DNA from: an uncultured Prevotellaceae bacterium
GTDB lineage: Bacteria > Bacteroidota > Bacteroidia > Bacteroidales > Bacteroidaceae
NCBI GenBank assembly: GCA_900316355.1
Contig: ONCQ01000026.1
Location: forward strand, 1-34,601
Direction: 5' to 3'
DNA: 34,601 nt
Shown here: positions 28,180 to 34,601 of the stretch, piece by piece
Layout of the letters: every line of letters starts with the position of its first letter
Numbering within the stretch: the first letter of the stretch is position 1
The notes under the pieces: generated by a model
What the model was told of the DNA's origin: nothing
What the model saw: the letters and a program-made list of their open reading frames with translations, nothing else
Databases searched by the model: none
Translations under genes and position numbers: made by a program

Positions 28180-28328
28180 AGCGGCCAGGCAATAGTCGAA
28201 ATAACGTTATAACGAAATACCGATATTACGAGGCCGCAAAACCATAAACCCTCAACCCACTTAACCCTAAACCCTTAACCCTTGACCCCTTGAACCCTCA
28301 ACCCTTAACCGCCTCCCCCCCAGCCCCT
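28180..28328. repeat. Gap with GC-ended inverted repeat and telomere-like AACCCTTAACCC repeats
   Basis: 28181-28186 (GCGGCC) pairs with 28232-28237 (GGCCGC) around CGTTATAACG, a possible prmA terminator. From about 28240 to 28310 the sequence is a degenerate repeat of AACCCT/CAACCC words. No ORF or TAnnTTTG box was seen, so fbp is probably read from upstream. Confidence 0.6.
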
Positions 28329-30317
28329 ATGCCCACCACCGACCCACGCATCCTCGAACTTCTCTCCCGAAGCTACCCCACCATCGCCGCCGCCTCCAGC
28401 GAGATCATCAACCTCGAGGCCATCCTGAACCTGCCCAAGGGCACGGAGCATTTCATGGCCGACATCCACGGCGAGTACGAAGCCTTCCTGCACATCCTCA
28501 AGAACGCCTCCGGCAATATCAAGCGCAAGGTGAAGGAGCTCTATGCCGACACCCTCAGTCCCGACGAGCTGCGCGAGCTCTGCACCCTCATCTACTACCC
28601 CGAGCAGAAGCTCGAGATTATCAAGAACCAGCTCGAGGCCGCCCAGTCCGACACCACCCTCTCCGCCTTCTACGCCACCACCCTCCAGCGCCTCATCCGC
28701 GTCTGCCAGTCGGTGTCCTCCAAATACACGCGCTCCAAAGTGCGCAAGGCTCTGCCCGCCGAGTTTGCCTACATCATCGAGGAACTGCTCCATGAGTCAC
28801 CATCCGACGACGACAAGCAAGCCTACTTCGACCGCATCATACAAACCATCATCGAGACCGGTCGCGCCGACGCCTTCATCACCGCCCTCGCCACCGTCAT
28901 CCAACAGCTCGCCGTCGATCAGCTCCACATCCTCGGCGACATCTTCGACCGCGGTCCTGGCGCCCACATCATCATGGACCGCCTCTGCCAGCACCATAGC
29001 TTCGACATCCAGTGGGGCAACCACGACGCCCTGTGGATGGGCGCTGCTGCCGGCAACGACTGCTGCATCGCCAATGTCTTGCGCCTCTCGTTGCGCTACG
29101 GCAACATGCAAACCCTCGAGGACGGCTACGGCATCAACCTCGTGCCGCTGGCCACCTTCGCCATGGAGACCTACGCCAGCGACCCCTGCGACCTCTTCGG
29201 CCCGCGCCTCGACAAGGACGACACCACGCACAACGAGAAGACGCGCCGCCTCATCGCGCAGATGCACAAGGCCATCTCCATCATACAATTCAAGCTCGAA
29301 GCCCAGATGATCCTGCGCCGTCCTGAATGGCAGATGCAGGACCGCCTCGTGCTGCAGTATATAGACAAGGAACGCGGCCTCTTCGTGAAGGACGGTGTCA
29401 CTTATGAGATGACCGACACCTTCCTGCCCACCCTCGACCCCGCACACCCTTATGACCTCACCCCCGAGGAGGCCGAGCTGGTGCGACAGCTCCACCACTC
29501 CTTCCGCGTCAGTGACAAGCTGCAGAAGCACATCAAATGCCTCTTCTCCCACGGCTGCATGTACGCCATCTACAACGGCAACCTCCTCTTCCACGCCAGC
29601 GTGCCCCTCAATGCCGACGGCACCCTCAAGGAAGTCGATCTCAACGGCCAGCGCTACAGCGGCCGCGAGCTGTTGCATCAGATAGGCATGACCATGCGCT
29701 CCGCTTTCAACGCCGACACGCCCCGCCAAGAGAAGCAGTTTGCCAAGGATTACTTCTGGTATCTGTGGTGCGGACAGGACTCTCCCCTCTTCGACAAAGA
29801 CCGCATGGCCACCTTCGAGCGTTACTTCCTCCGAGACAAGTCAACGCACGAAGAACGAAAGGGTTACTACTACCTCCTGCGCGACAACGCCGAAGTCTGT
29901 GACCGCATTCTCGACGCCTTCGGTGTCGAAGGTAAGCACCGTCATATCATCAACGGCCATGTCCCCGTACGCGTGGCAGGTGGAGAGAGTCCCATCAAGG
30001 CCGACGGCCGCCTCATGGTCATCGACGGCGGCCTCTCCAAAGCCTACCACAACACCACCGGCATCGCCGGCTACACCCTCGTCTTCCACAGTCGCGGCTT
30101 CGAGCTCATCCAGCACGAACCCTTCGAGAGCGCTGATGATGCCATCCGCCGAGGCACCGATATCGTCTCCAGCAAGCAGATTGTCGAACTCAGCGGCCAC
30201 CGCCTGCGCGTCCGCGACACCGACAAAGGACGCGAGATCCTGTCACAAATCCAGGAACTCCAGCACCTCCTCTACGCCTACCGCCACGGCATCCTCAAGG
30301 AGCGCACCCGCCAGTAA
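28329..30317 (+). CDS. fbp: Fructose-1,6-bisphosphatase class III
   Basis: 662 residues from ATG 28329, the normal size of the class III (Firmicute/Bacteroidetes) enzyme. It removes the 1-phosphate of fructose-1,6-bisphosphate in gluconeogenesis, in the cytosol. It belongs to the calcineurin-like metallophosphatases: DIHGEYEAF, GDIFDRGPG, WGNHDALWMGAA and NGHVPV supply the two-metal site. I reject the TTG at 28290 because it lies in the repeat-filled leader and would add a Pro-rich, non-family N-terminus. The next gene follows after 17 bp, likely the same transcript. Confidence 0.95.
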   Translation: MPTTDPRILELLSRSYPTIAAASSEIINLEAILNLPKGTEHFMADIHGEYEAFLHILKNASGNIKRKVKELYADTLSPDELRELCTLIYYPEQKLEIIKNQLEAAQSDTTLSAFYATTLQRLIRVCQSVSSKYTRSKVRKALPAEFAYIIEELLHESPSDDDKQAYFDRIIQTIIETGRADAFITALATVIQQLAVDQLHILGDIFDRGPGAHIIMDRLCQHHSFDIQWGNHDALWMGAAAGNDCCIANVLRLSLRYGNMQTLEDGYGINLVPLATFAMETYASDPCDLFGPRLDKDDTTHNEKTRRLIAQMHKAISIIQFKLEAQMILRRPEWQMQDRLVLQYIDKERGLFVKDGVTYEMTDTFLPTLDPAHPYDLTPEEAELVRQLHHSFRVSDKLQKHIKCLFSHGCMYAIYNGNLLFHASVPLNADGTLKEVDLNGQRYSGRELLHQIGMTMRSAFNADTPRQEKQFAKDYFWYLWCGQDSPLFDKDRMATFERYFLRDKSTHEERKGYYYLLRDNAEVCDRILDAFGVEGKHRHIINGHVPVRVAGGESPIKADGRLMVIDGGLSKAYHNTTGIAGYTLVFHSRGFELIQHEPFESADDAIRRGTDIVSSKQIVELSGHRLRVRDTDKGREILSQIQELQHLLYAYRHGILKERTRQ

Positions 30318-30334
30318 CCCCCATCCTTGTCCCC

Positions 30335-31595
30335 ATGCGAACAGCCATCATCGGCGGAGGTGCCGCCGGCTTCTTCCTCGCCATCAACCTCAAGGAGATG
30401 TGCCCGCAGATGCACGTCACCATCTACGAGCGCAGCCAGCATCTCCTGCGCAAGGTCAAGGTCTCTGGCGGCGGACGCTGCAACTGCACCAACACCTTCG
30501 AGGATGTCCGCGACCTCAGCGCCGTCTATCCCCGTGGTCATCGTCTCATGAAGCGCCTCATGAAAGGCTTCTCCCAGCGCGATGCCTACGCCTGGTTCGA
30601 GCGCCATGGCGTGCCCCTCACCGTGCAGCCCGACCATTGCGTCTTCCCGGCAGCCCAGGACTCACAGGTCATCATCGACTGCTTCCTCCACCATGCCCGC
30701 CGCCTCGGCATCGACATCCGCCTCTCCACCCCCGTCACCGCCATCACCCCCGCATCTCCCCTTCAAGTTACGGTTCCCGAGGGTTCTCCCGAGAGCTTCG
30801 ACTTCATCGCCCTCACCACCGGCGGCCAGTCCTCCCTCTCAGGCCTCCGCTGGCTCGCCGACCTCGGCCACGAAATAGAGTTCCCTGTGCCGTCCCTCTT
30901 CACCTTCAGCATCGAAGACCATGCGCTGCGCGCCCTCATGGGCACCGTTGTCGAGGGTGCCACCGCCGCCATCCCCGGCACCAAGTTCCGCGCCTCGGGG
31001 CCTCTGCTCATCACCCATTGGGGCGTGAGCGGTCCCGCCATCCTCAAGCTCTCCAGCTATGCCGCCCGTTACCTCGCCGACCACGACTACCACGCGCCAC
31101 TCATCATCAACTGGACCGGCATGAACGAGGAACAGGTCCGCGCCGAGCTGCAGGCTCTCCTCGCCGCCAATCCCCATAAGCAGCTCACCTCCCTCCACCC
31201 CTTTGGTCTCCCCACCCGCCTCTGGCACCACCTCCTCTCCAAAGCCAACAGCCAATCGCTAACACCCAATCCCCAACACCCAACACCCAATCGCCTGCCC
31301 CCACCCCCCCAAAACCCTCTCTCGCTTCGTCGCCCTCCTCACCGCCGACCCCTACACCATCGCCTCCCGCGCCCCCTTCAAGGACGAGTTCGTCACCTGC
31401 GGCGGCATCTCCCTCAGCAGCGTCAACCCCTCGACCCTTGAGAGTCGCCACTGCCCCCACCTCTACTTCGCCGGTGAGCTCCTCGATATCGACGGCATCA
31501 CCGGCGGCTTCAACTTCCAAGCCGCCTGGACCACCGCCTACACCGTAGCCCGTGCCATCGCCACGACCTACGCTGCCACATCTTTCCCGGAATAA
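30335..31595 (+). pseudogene. HI0933-family flavoprotein (NAD(P)/FAD-dependent oxidoreductase), frameshifted at a C7 run
   Basis: The N-terminus has the FAD dinucleotide motif GGGAAG and the family motif KVSGGGRCNCTN. ALTTGGQSS and the middle substrate-like domain follow. The first frame ends at 31441 with a nonsense C-terminus (the last ~57 residues are Arg/Pro-rich). From 31311 the family C-terminus continues in the +1 frame: ADPYTIASRAPFKDEF, TCGGISL, YFAGELLDIDGITGGFNFQ (the FAD-binding end) to a stop at 31593-31595. Dropping one C from 31304-31310 joins the frames. The shift lies inside a Pro/Asn-rich AACACCCAATCCCC-type repeat (about 31248-31310) that has no counterpart in the family. 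It may be a real pseudogene, a slippage-controlled gene or a sequencing error. A second insert is at 30767-30793. It ends 2 bp from the gpmI stop. Confidence 0.85.
30767..30793 (+). repeat. 27-bp copy of the prmA repeat inside the flavoprotein gene
   Basis: Identical over 27 bp to 27538-27564 in prmA, about 3.2 kb away. It encodes VTVPEGSPE here and in prmA (same reading frame in both). It sits in a variable loop between the FAD motif region and the ALTTGGQSS segment. Confidence 0.9.
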
Positions 31596-31597
31596 CC

Positions 31598-33244
31598 TTA
31601 CTGTTTAATGAGGCACACACCCGTCATCTCCTTGGGCTGCTCCAGCCCCATGATGTGGAGGACGGAAGGAGCCACGTCTGCCAAGACGCCGCTCTGCACC
31701 TTCGCGTGCTTGTTCTCTGTTACATAGATGAACGGCACGGGGTTGACGGAGTGTGTCGTGTTGGGCGTGGCGTCGGCATTGAGGGCATGGTCGGCATTGC
31801 CGTGGTCTGCCGTGATAATCGTTTCATAGCCCATCTTGCGGGCCGTCTCCACAATCTCACTCAGGCACTGGTCTATCGTCTTCACAGCCGTCTCGATGGC
31901 AGGGTAAACACCTGTGTGGCCCACCATATCGGCGTTGGCCAAGTTCGCCACAATCCAGTCATACTTGTTGGTCTTGAGCGCCTCCACCAGTTTGTCCTTC
32001 ACCTCGATGGCAGACATCTCGGGCTTCAGGTCATAGGTAGCCACCTGTGGCGAGTTCACCAGAATACGGTCTTCGCCCTCAAACGGCTCTTCACGCCCGC
32101 CGTTGATGAAACTCGTCACATGGGCATACTTCTCCGTCTCAGCGATGTGCAACTGCTTCAGTCCCCTGCTGGCAATGTATTCGCCCAGGGTGTTACTCAG
32201 CTTCTCCTTGGGGAAGAGGATGTGCACACCCGTGAAAGTGTCGTCGTAGGGCGTCATGCAGTAGTATTGGAGATGAGGAAGGGTCCGCATACCCTCCTCT
32301 TCCATATCCCGCTGCGTGAGCACGACGGTCAGCTCCTTGGCGCGGTCGCTGCGGAAGTTGTAGAAGATGACCACGTCACCCACCTTGATACGTCCGTCAA
32401 CGCTGCAGTTGACGAGCGGCTCCATGAACTCGTCGGTGTTCTTGTGTTCCTCCGTGTGAGAGTCGTAGCACGACTGCACGCCCTCCACCATGTCCGTCAC
32501 CTGACGCCCTATGCCATGTACCAGCAGGTCGTAAGCCAGTTTGATGCGATCCCAGTGCTTGTCGCGGTCCATCGCGTAGTAACGGCCAATGACAGATGCG
32601 ATAGCACCCACACCCGCCTCATCCACGTACCTTTGCAAGTCTGCAATAAAGCCCTTGCCAGACCTGGGGTCCGTATCGCGGCCGTCCATGAAGCAATGCA
32701 GATAGCAGCGTTCAATACCATACTCCTTGGCGATATCAATGAGCTTCAGAAGATGGTTGAACGAAGCGTGAATGCCACCCGTGGACGTCAGGCCCATCAG
32801 ATGCACGCTCTTGCCGTTGGCCTTCGCATAGCCGAACGCCGACTTGACCTCCGGGTTCTCCATGATGGAATTGTCGGCACAGGCACGGTTAATCCTCACC
32901 AGATCCTGATAGACAACGCGGCCGGCACCGATATTCAAGTGTCCCGTCTCGGAGTTGCCCATCTGTCCGTCGGGAAGCCCCACGAACGATCCCGACGCCT
33001 GCAACTGGGAGTATGGGTAGTTGGCGTACAAGTGGTCGATATAAGGCGTGGTTGTCTGTGCAATCACGTCGCCCTTACTCCTGTCGCCGATACCCCAGCC
33101 GTCGAGAACAATCAGCAGCGCTTTCTTGGCGCGATTGCCTCCTTTCGTTCCAGAAGGTGTGGCGTTGTCCGACGAGCACGCGGTGAACACACTGGCGCCG
33201 CAGATAAAGAGAAAGGCAAAGATGGCAAATAGTTTCTGTCTCAT
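31598..33244 (-). CDS. gpmI: 2,3-bisphosphoglycerate-independent phosphoglycerate mutase with lipoprotein signal
   Basis: Mn-dependent enzyme that interconverts 3- and 2-phosphoglycerate. From ATG 33244 it has 548 residues; the catalytic body is of normal length with LDGWG (metal Asp48), [14 protein letters not shown] (phosphoserine nucleophile Ser98), FMDGRDTDP and TADHGNADH. Before the body there is an extra N-terminus: a basic start, a hydrophobic helix (residues 5-20), FTAC with Cys23 as the candidate lipidated residue, then a Ser/Asn/Gly linker to [13 protein letters not shown], where the family normally begins. So the enzyme should be a membrane-anchored, exported lipoprotein, which is strange for a glycolytic enzyme. 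The lipobox has Phe at -3, not ideal. No internal Met lies between the signal and the body, so no obvious cytosolic form exists. An upstream in-frame start at 33274 is less likely because the -7 box lies between the two. Confidence 0.92.
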   Translation of the reverse strand: MRQKLFAIFAFLFICGASVFTACSSDNATPSGTKGGNRAKKALLIVLDGWGIGDRSKGDVIAQTTTPYIDHLYANYPYSQLQASGSFVGLPDGQMGNSETGHLNIGAGRVVYQDLVRINRACADNSIMENPEVKSAFGYAKANGKSVHLMGLTSTGGIHASFNHLLKLIDIAKEYGIERCYLHCFMDGRDTDPRSGKGFIADLQRYVDEAGVGAIASVIGRYYAMDRDKHWDRIKLAYDLLVHGIGRQVTDMVEGVQSCYDSHTEEHKNTDEFMEPLVNCSVDGRIKVGDVVIFYNFRSDRAKELTVVLTQRDMEEEGMRTLPHLQYYCMTPYDDTFTGVHILFPKEKLSNTLGEYIASRGLKQLHIAETEKYAHVTSFINGGREEPFEGEDRILVNSPQVATYDLKPEMSAIEVKDKLVEALKTNKYDWIVANLANADMVGHTGVYPAIETAVKTIDQCLSEIVETARKMGYETIITADHGNADHALNADATPNTTHSVNPVPFIYVTENKHAKVQSGVLADVAPSVLHIMGLEQPKEMTGVCLIKQ

Positions 33245-33263
33245 AGTTCGTAATATTTCGCCA

Positions 33264-33271
33264 CAAAGATA
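33264..33271 (-). promoter_or_regulatory. gpmI: gpmI promoter -7 box
   Basis: Minus strand TATCTTTG, exact TAnnTTTG, 19 bp from the ATG at 33244. No TTTG at the -33 distance. The leader would be only about 13 nt. Confidence 0.55.
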
Positions 33272-33306
33272 CACAATATTTCTTTACGCACATATTTTTT
33301 TGTGAC

Positions 33307-33637
33307 GAAAAATCCCTCATTCCCTCAAACCTGCTGGCTTTCAGCTCGTAAGGGCTGAGGGAATGCTGAGGGAAAGCTGAGGGAATGAGGGAAACTGGTG
33401 AGGGAGTGAGGAAATTCACAACAGGTTCCTCGCCCATGAAGAGCATGGTCTTACGACTTGTCCCACTAGTGGGACACGCCATCACGGCCTTACGTTACGA
33501 CCTTCACGACCTTACGTGAGTGCCCTCACGACCTAACGTAATGACCCTAATGACCTAACATTATCCCTCATTCCCTCAGCTTTCCCTCAGCCCTTATGGC
33601 GTGATATACAATAAGTTTGAGGGAATGAGGGTTTTTC
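33307..33637. repeat. 331-bp inverted-repeat element (MITE-like), non-coding
   Basis: The ends 33307-33330 and 33615-33637 are inverted copies (AAAAATCCCTCATTCCCTC-type). A second inner pair, 33349-33392 and 33564-33596, continues the same inverted order, with an 11-bp duplication (TGAGGGAATGC-type) in the left arm. The centre holds an 18-bp perfect palindrome (33459-33476) and degenerate ACGACCTTACG repeats (about 33480-33560). No ORF of note and no transposase were seen. Confidence 0.75.
33459..33476. repeat. 18-bp perfect palindrome
   Basis: TGTCCCACTAGTGGGACA is its own reverse complement over all 18 bases. It could be a dimeric protein-binding site or a hairpin. It lies inside the inverted-repeat element, left of its centre. 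Confidence 0.8.
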
Positions 33638-33668
33638 TCGCCAAAAACTCTATAGAGAAAACTATCAA

Positions 33669-33866
33669 TCATAGATAATATGCGGATGCCGTTCCAATCC
33701 AATACACCGACGCCTCGCAGTTACCCACAACGCTACACATCAGCCCAATCCGCCTCATATTAGGGTCAAAGAAACCGCTCAGGTCCTTTATCCTAATGAA
33801 CGCGCTGATGCCCAGCTCCTTCATCTTTGCTTCTGTTAGTACGATGATGTCCGACATGTCTTCCAT
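33669..33866 (-). CDS. Doubtful small ORF (65 aa), unknown
   Basis: The ATG at 33866 follows directly on the TGA of the next ORF upstream, as in coupled genes. A second Met (codon 4) is an alternative start. The product has mixed, protein-like composition (IIVLTEAKMKELGISAF), no signal peptide and no known motif. It lies in a repeat-rich region, so it may be part of a repeat family and not a gene. Confidence 0.3.
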   Translation of the reverse strand: MEDMSDIIVLTEAKMKELGISAFIRIKDLSGFFDPNMRRIGLMCSVVGNCEASVYWIGTASAYYL

Positions 33867-34055
33867 TCACCCGTTCATTTCGAAATAAAGTTTTGCCAAA
33901 AACCCTATGAGCCCTACGCAACCTGCCATTTCTCCGCCATAGTCACTCCGTGTTTGCGTAACCCTCATAGGGTTTTCCGCAAAAAAAATTCTATCCCACA
34001 CAAAAGACACTAGTAGTCCCTCGCCTGACCCTCTATAGAGGGTAAGCGCAGACAC
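33867..34055 (-). CDS. Doubtful small ORF (62 aa) across an inverted repeat
   Basis: The 62-codon frame covers an inverted repeat (33898-33921 / 33954-33976). The C-terminal half (MAGCVGLIGFLAKLYFEMNG) is hydrophobic. No promoter box and no recognised family. Low confidence that it is translated. Confidence 0.22.
   Translation of the reverse strand: MSALTLYRGSGEGLLVSFVWDRIFFAENPMRVTQTRSDYGGEMAGCVGLIGFLAKLYFEMNG
33898..33976. repeat. Inverted repeat with 32-bp spacer
   Basis: 33898-33921 and 33954-33976 are inverted copies (AAAACCCTATGAG ... TACGCAA) with about three mismatches. A second family of short repeats follows at 34028. Confidence 0.7.
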
Positions 34056-34098
34056 TATAGAGGGTACGCTTAAGGACTATAGAGGCCCCCTCTCCGAA
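34028..34098. repeat. Three CTATAGAGG copies spaced exactly 22 bp, first within a 16-bp palindrome
   Basis: CTATAGAGG starts at 34033, 34055 and 34077, so the period is 22 bp (two DNA turns). The first copy is inside the perfect palindrome ACCCTCTATAGAGGGT (34028-34043). TAAGCG/CGCTTA flank the second copy as an inverted pair. No gene between 34056 and 34268; the rest of that gap (34099-34268) is AT-rich with nothing recognised. Confidence 0.7.
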
Positions 34099-34268
34099 CC
34101 CTGCAGGGTTTTCGCGATAAGGGTGCCAATCCACCTATTATCCCACATACGAGCTATCTCGTCAAAATTCAAGAATGGAATACTATAAAAGCAAGGATAT
34201 ATCTTTATCGAATCAGAAACACACGTCTATATTCATATCCTAATAACGTTTTAACACTGAATATGGCA

Positions 34269-34601
34269 TTATTCTTCATCCTTTCGATTTCTATATTTCT
34301 CAGGAAAGAGGCTGCACATATCAACAAAATACTGGTTGCCATATTCGCAAATTCCTTCTCTCAAGATATTTTCTTTGCGAGCCATTACCAGAAAATCGTT
34401 GATGGCATTTATGTCCTGAGGATTACGCTCTATATATGAAAGAATTGTACAACAACATATATTGCGATAGACATTGTAAAGCCAATTCGGGATCTCAGAA
34501 TCTTTAGATGCCCCCTTGGAATCCTGATACAATACGCGCCATGTCTCCCACAAATCTCTCAGATACAAAGAAAACTTCTTCTCTTTCATTAACGATTCCA
34601 G
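34269..34601 (-). CDS. Unknown protein, possibly N-terminally truncated by the window edge
   Basis: A 106-residue frame from ATG 34589. The frame stays open through the edge (LESL before the Met), so the real start may lie outside. The sequence is helical and mixed-charge (LYLRDLWETWRVLYQD; two adjacent Cys-rich turns, ICCCT). No known family is recognised. It is AT-rich like the rest of this end. Confidence 0.5.
   Translation of the reverse strand: MESLMKEKKFSLYLRDLWETWRVLYQDSKGASKDSEIPNWLYNVYRNICCCTILSYIERNPQDINAINDFLVMARKENILREGICEYGNQYFVDMCSLFPEKYRNRKDEE

Noticed and set aside
29740-31179. 479-codon ORF running across the fbp / flavoprotein junction
   Set aside because: It is the out-of-frame reading of two recognised genes and becomes Arg/Pro/His-rich.
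31655-33232. Long plus-strand ORF opposite gpmI (525 codons)
   Set aside because: Antisense of the well-supported gpmI; His/Arg/Val-rich shadow.
34028-34098. Possible CRISPR array of CTATAGAGG boxes
   Set aside because: The repeats are only 9 bp with 13-bp gaps and no cas genes are nearby.

Overview
The window looks like chromosome from a Prevotella-like member of the Bacteroidales. The reasons are a six-gene Na+-translocating NADH:quinone reductase operon, a class III (metallophosphatase-type) fructose-1,6-bisphosphatase, several exact Bacteroidetes -7 boxes (TAnnTTTG, two of them with a TTTG box about 20 bp upstream), few Shine-Dalgarno sequences and many lipoproteins. No tRNA, rRNA, CRISPR array, integrase or transposase was seen.

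Layout. 1-7263 (minus strand, visibly lower in GC): a three-gene defence or restriction-modification locus. In transcription order it holds a PLD-SNF2 helicase, a YhcG/DUF1016 PDDEXK nuclease and an Eco57I-class N6-adenine methyltransferase that runs off the left edge. It has its own promoter and an approximately 300-nt structured leader. 7349-13856 (minus): terminator, nqrF-E-D-C-B-A and the nqr promoter. 13897-18331 (plus): a divergent TamB-like envelope protein. 18345-26238 (minus): clpC, htpG, a beta-helix lipoprotein and pepD. 26301-31595 (plus): a small membrane protein, an OmpH/Skp-like lipoprotein, prmA, fbp and a frameshifted HI0933-family flavoprotein. 31598-33271 (minus): gpmI carrying an unexpected lipoprotein signal peptide. 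33307-34601: a gene-poor stretch of inverted repeats, palindromes and a 22-bp-period repeat, two doubtful small ORFs, and a partial ORF at the right edge.

How the genes fit together. NQR couples NADH oxidation to Na+ export. ClpC and HtpG are protein quality control. TamB and the Skp-like lipoprotein point to outer-membrane biogenesis. Fbp and GpmI belong to gluconeogenesis and glycolysis. The defence trio would modify host DNA and attack unmodified DNA.

Most noteworthy: (1) NqrC fused to an N-terminal rubredoxin-like zinc ribbon and a C-terminal tail with 15 cysteines in about 60 residues; (2) GpmI with a lipoprotein signal; (3) short palindromic or spacer-type repeats sitting in frame inside yhcG, tamB, prmA and the flavoprotein gene, with an identical 27-bp piece shared by the last two; (4) a C7 run that frameshifts the flavoprotein gene, where losing one C restores the full reading frame.
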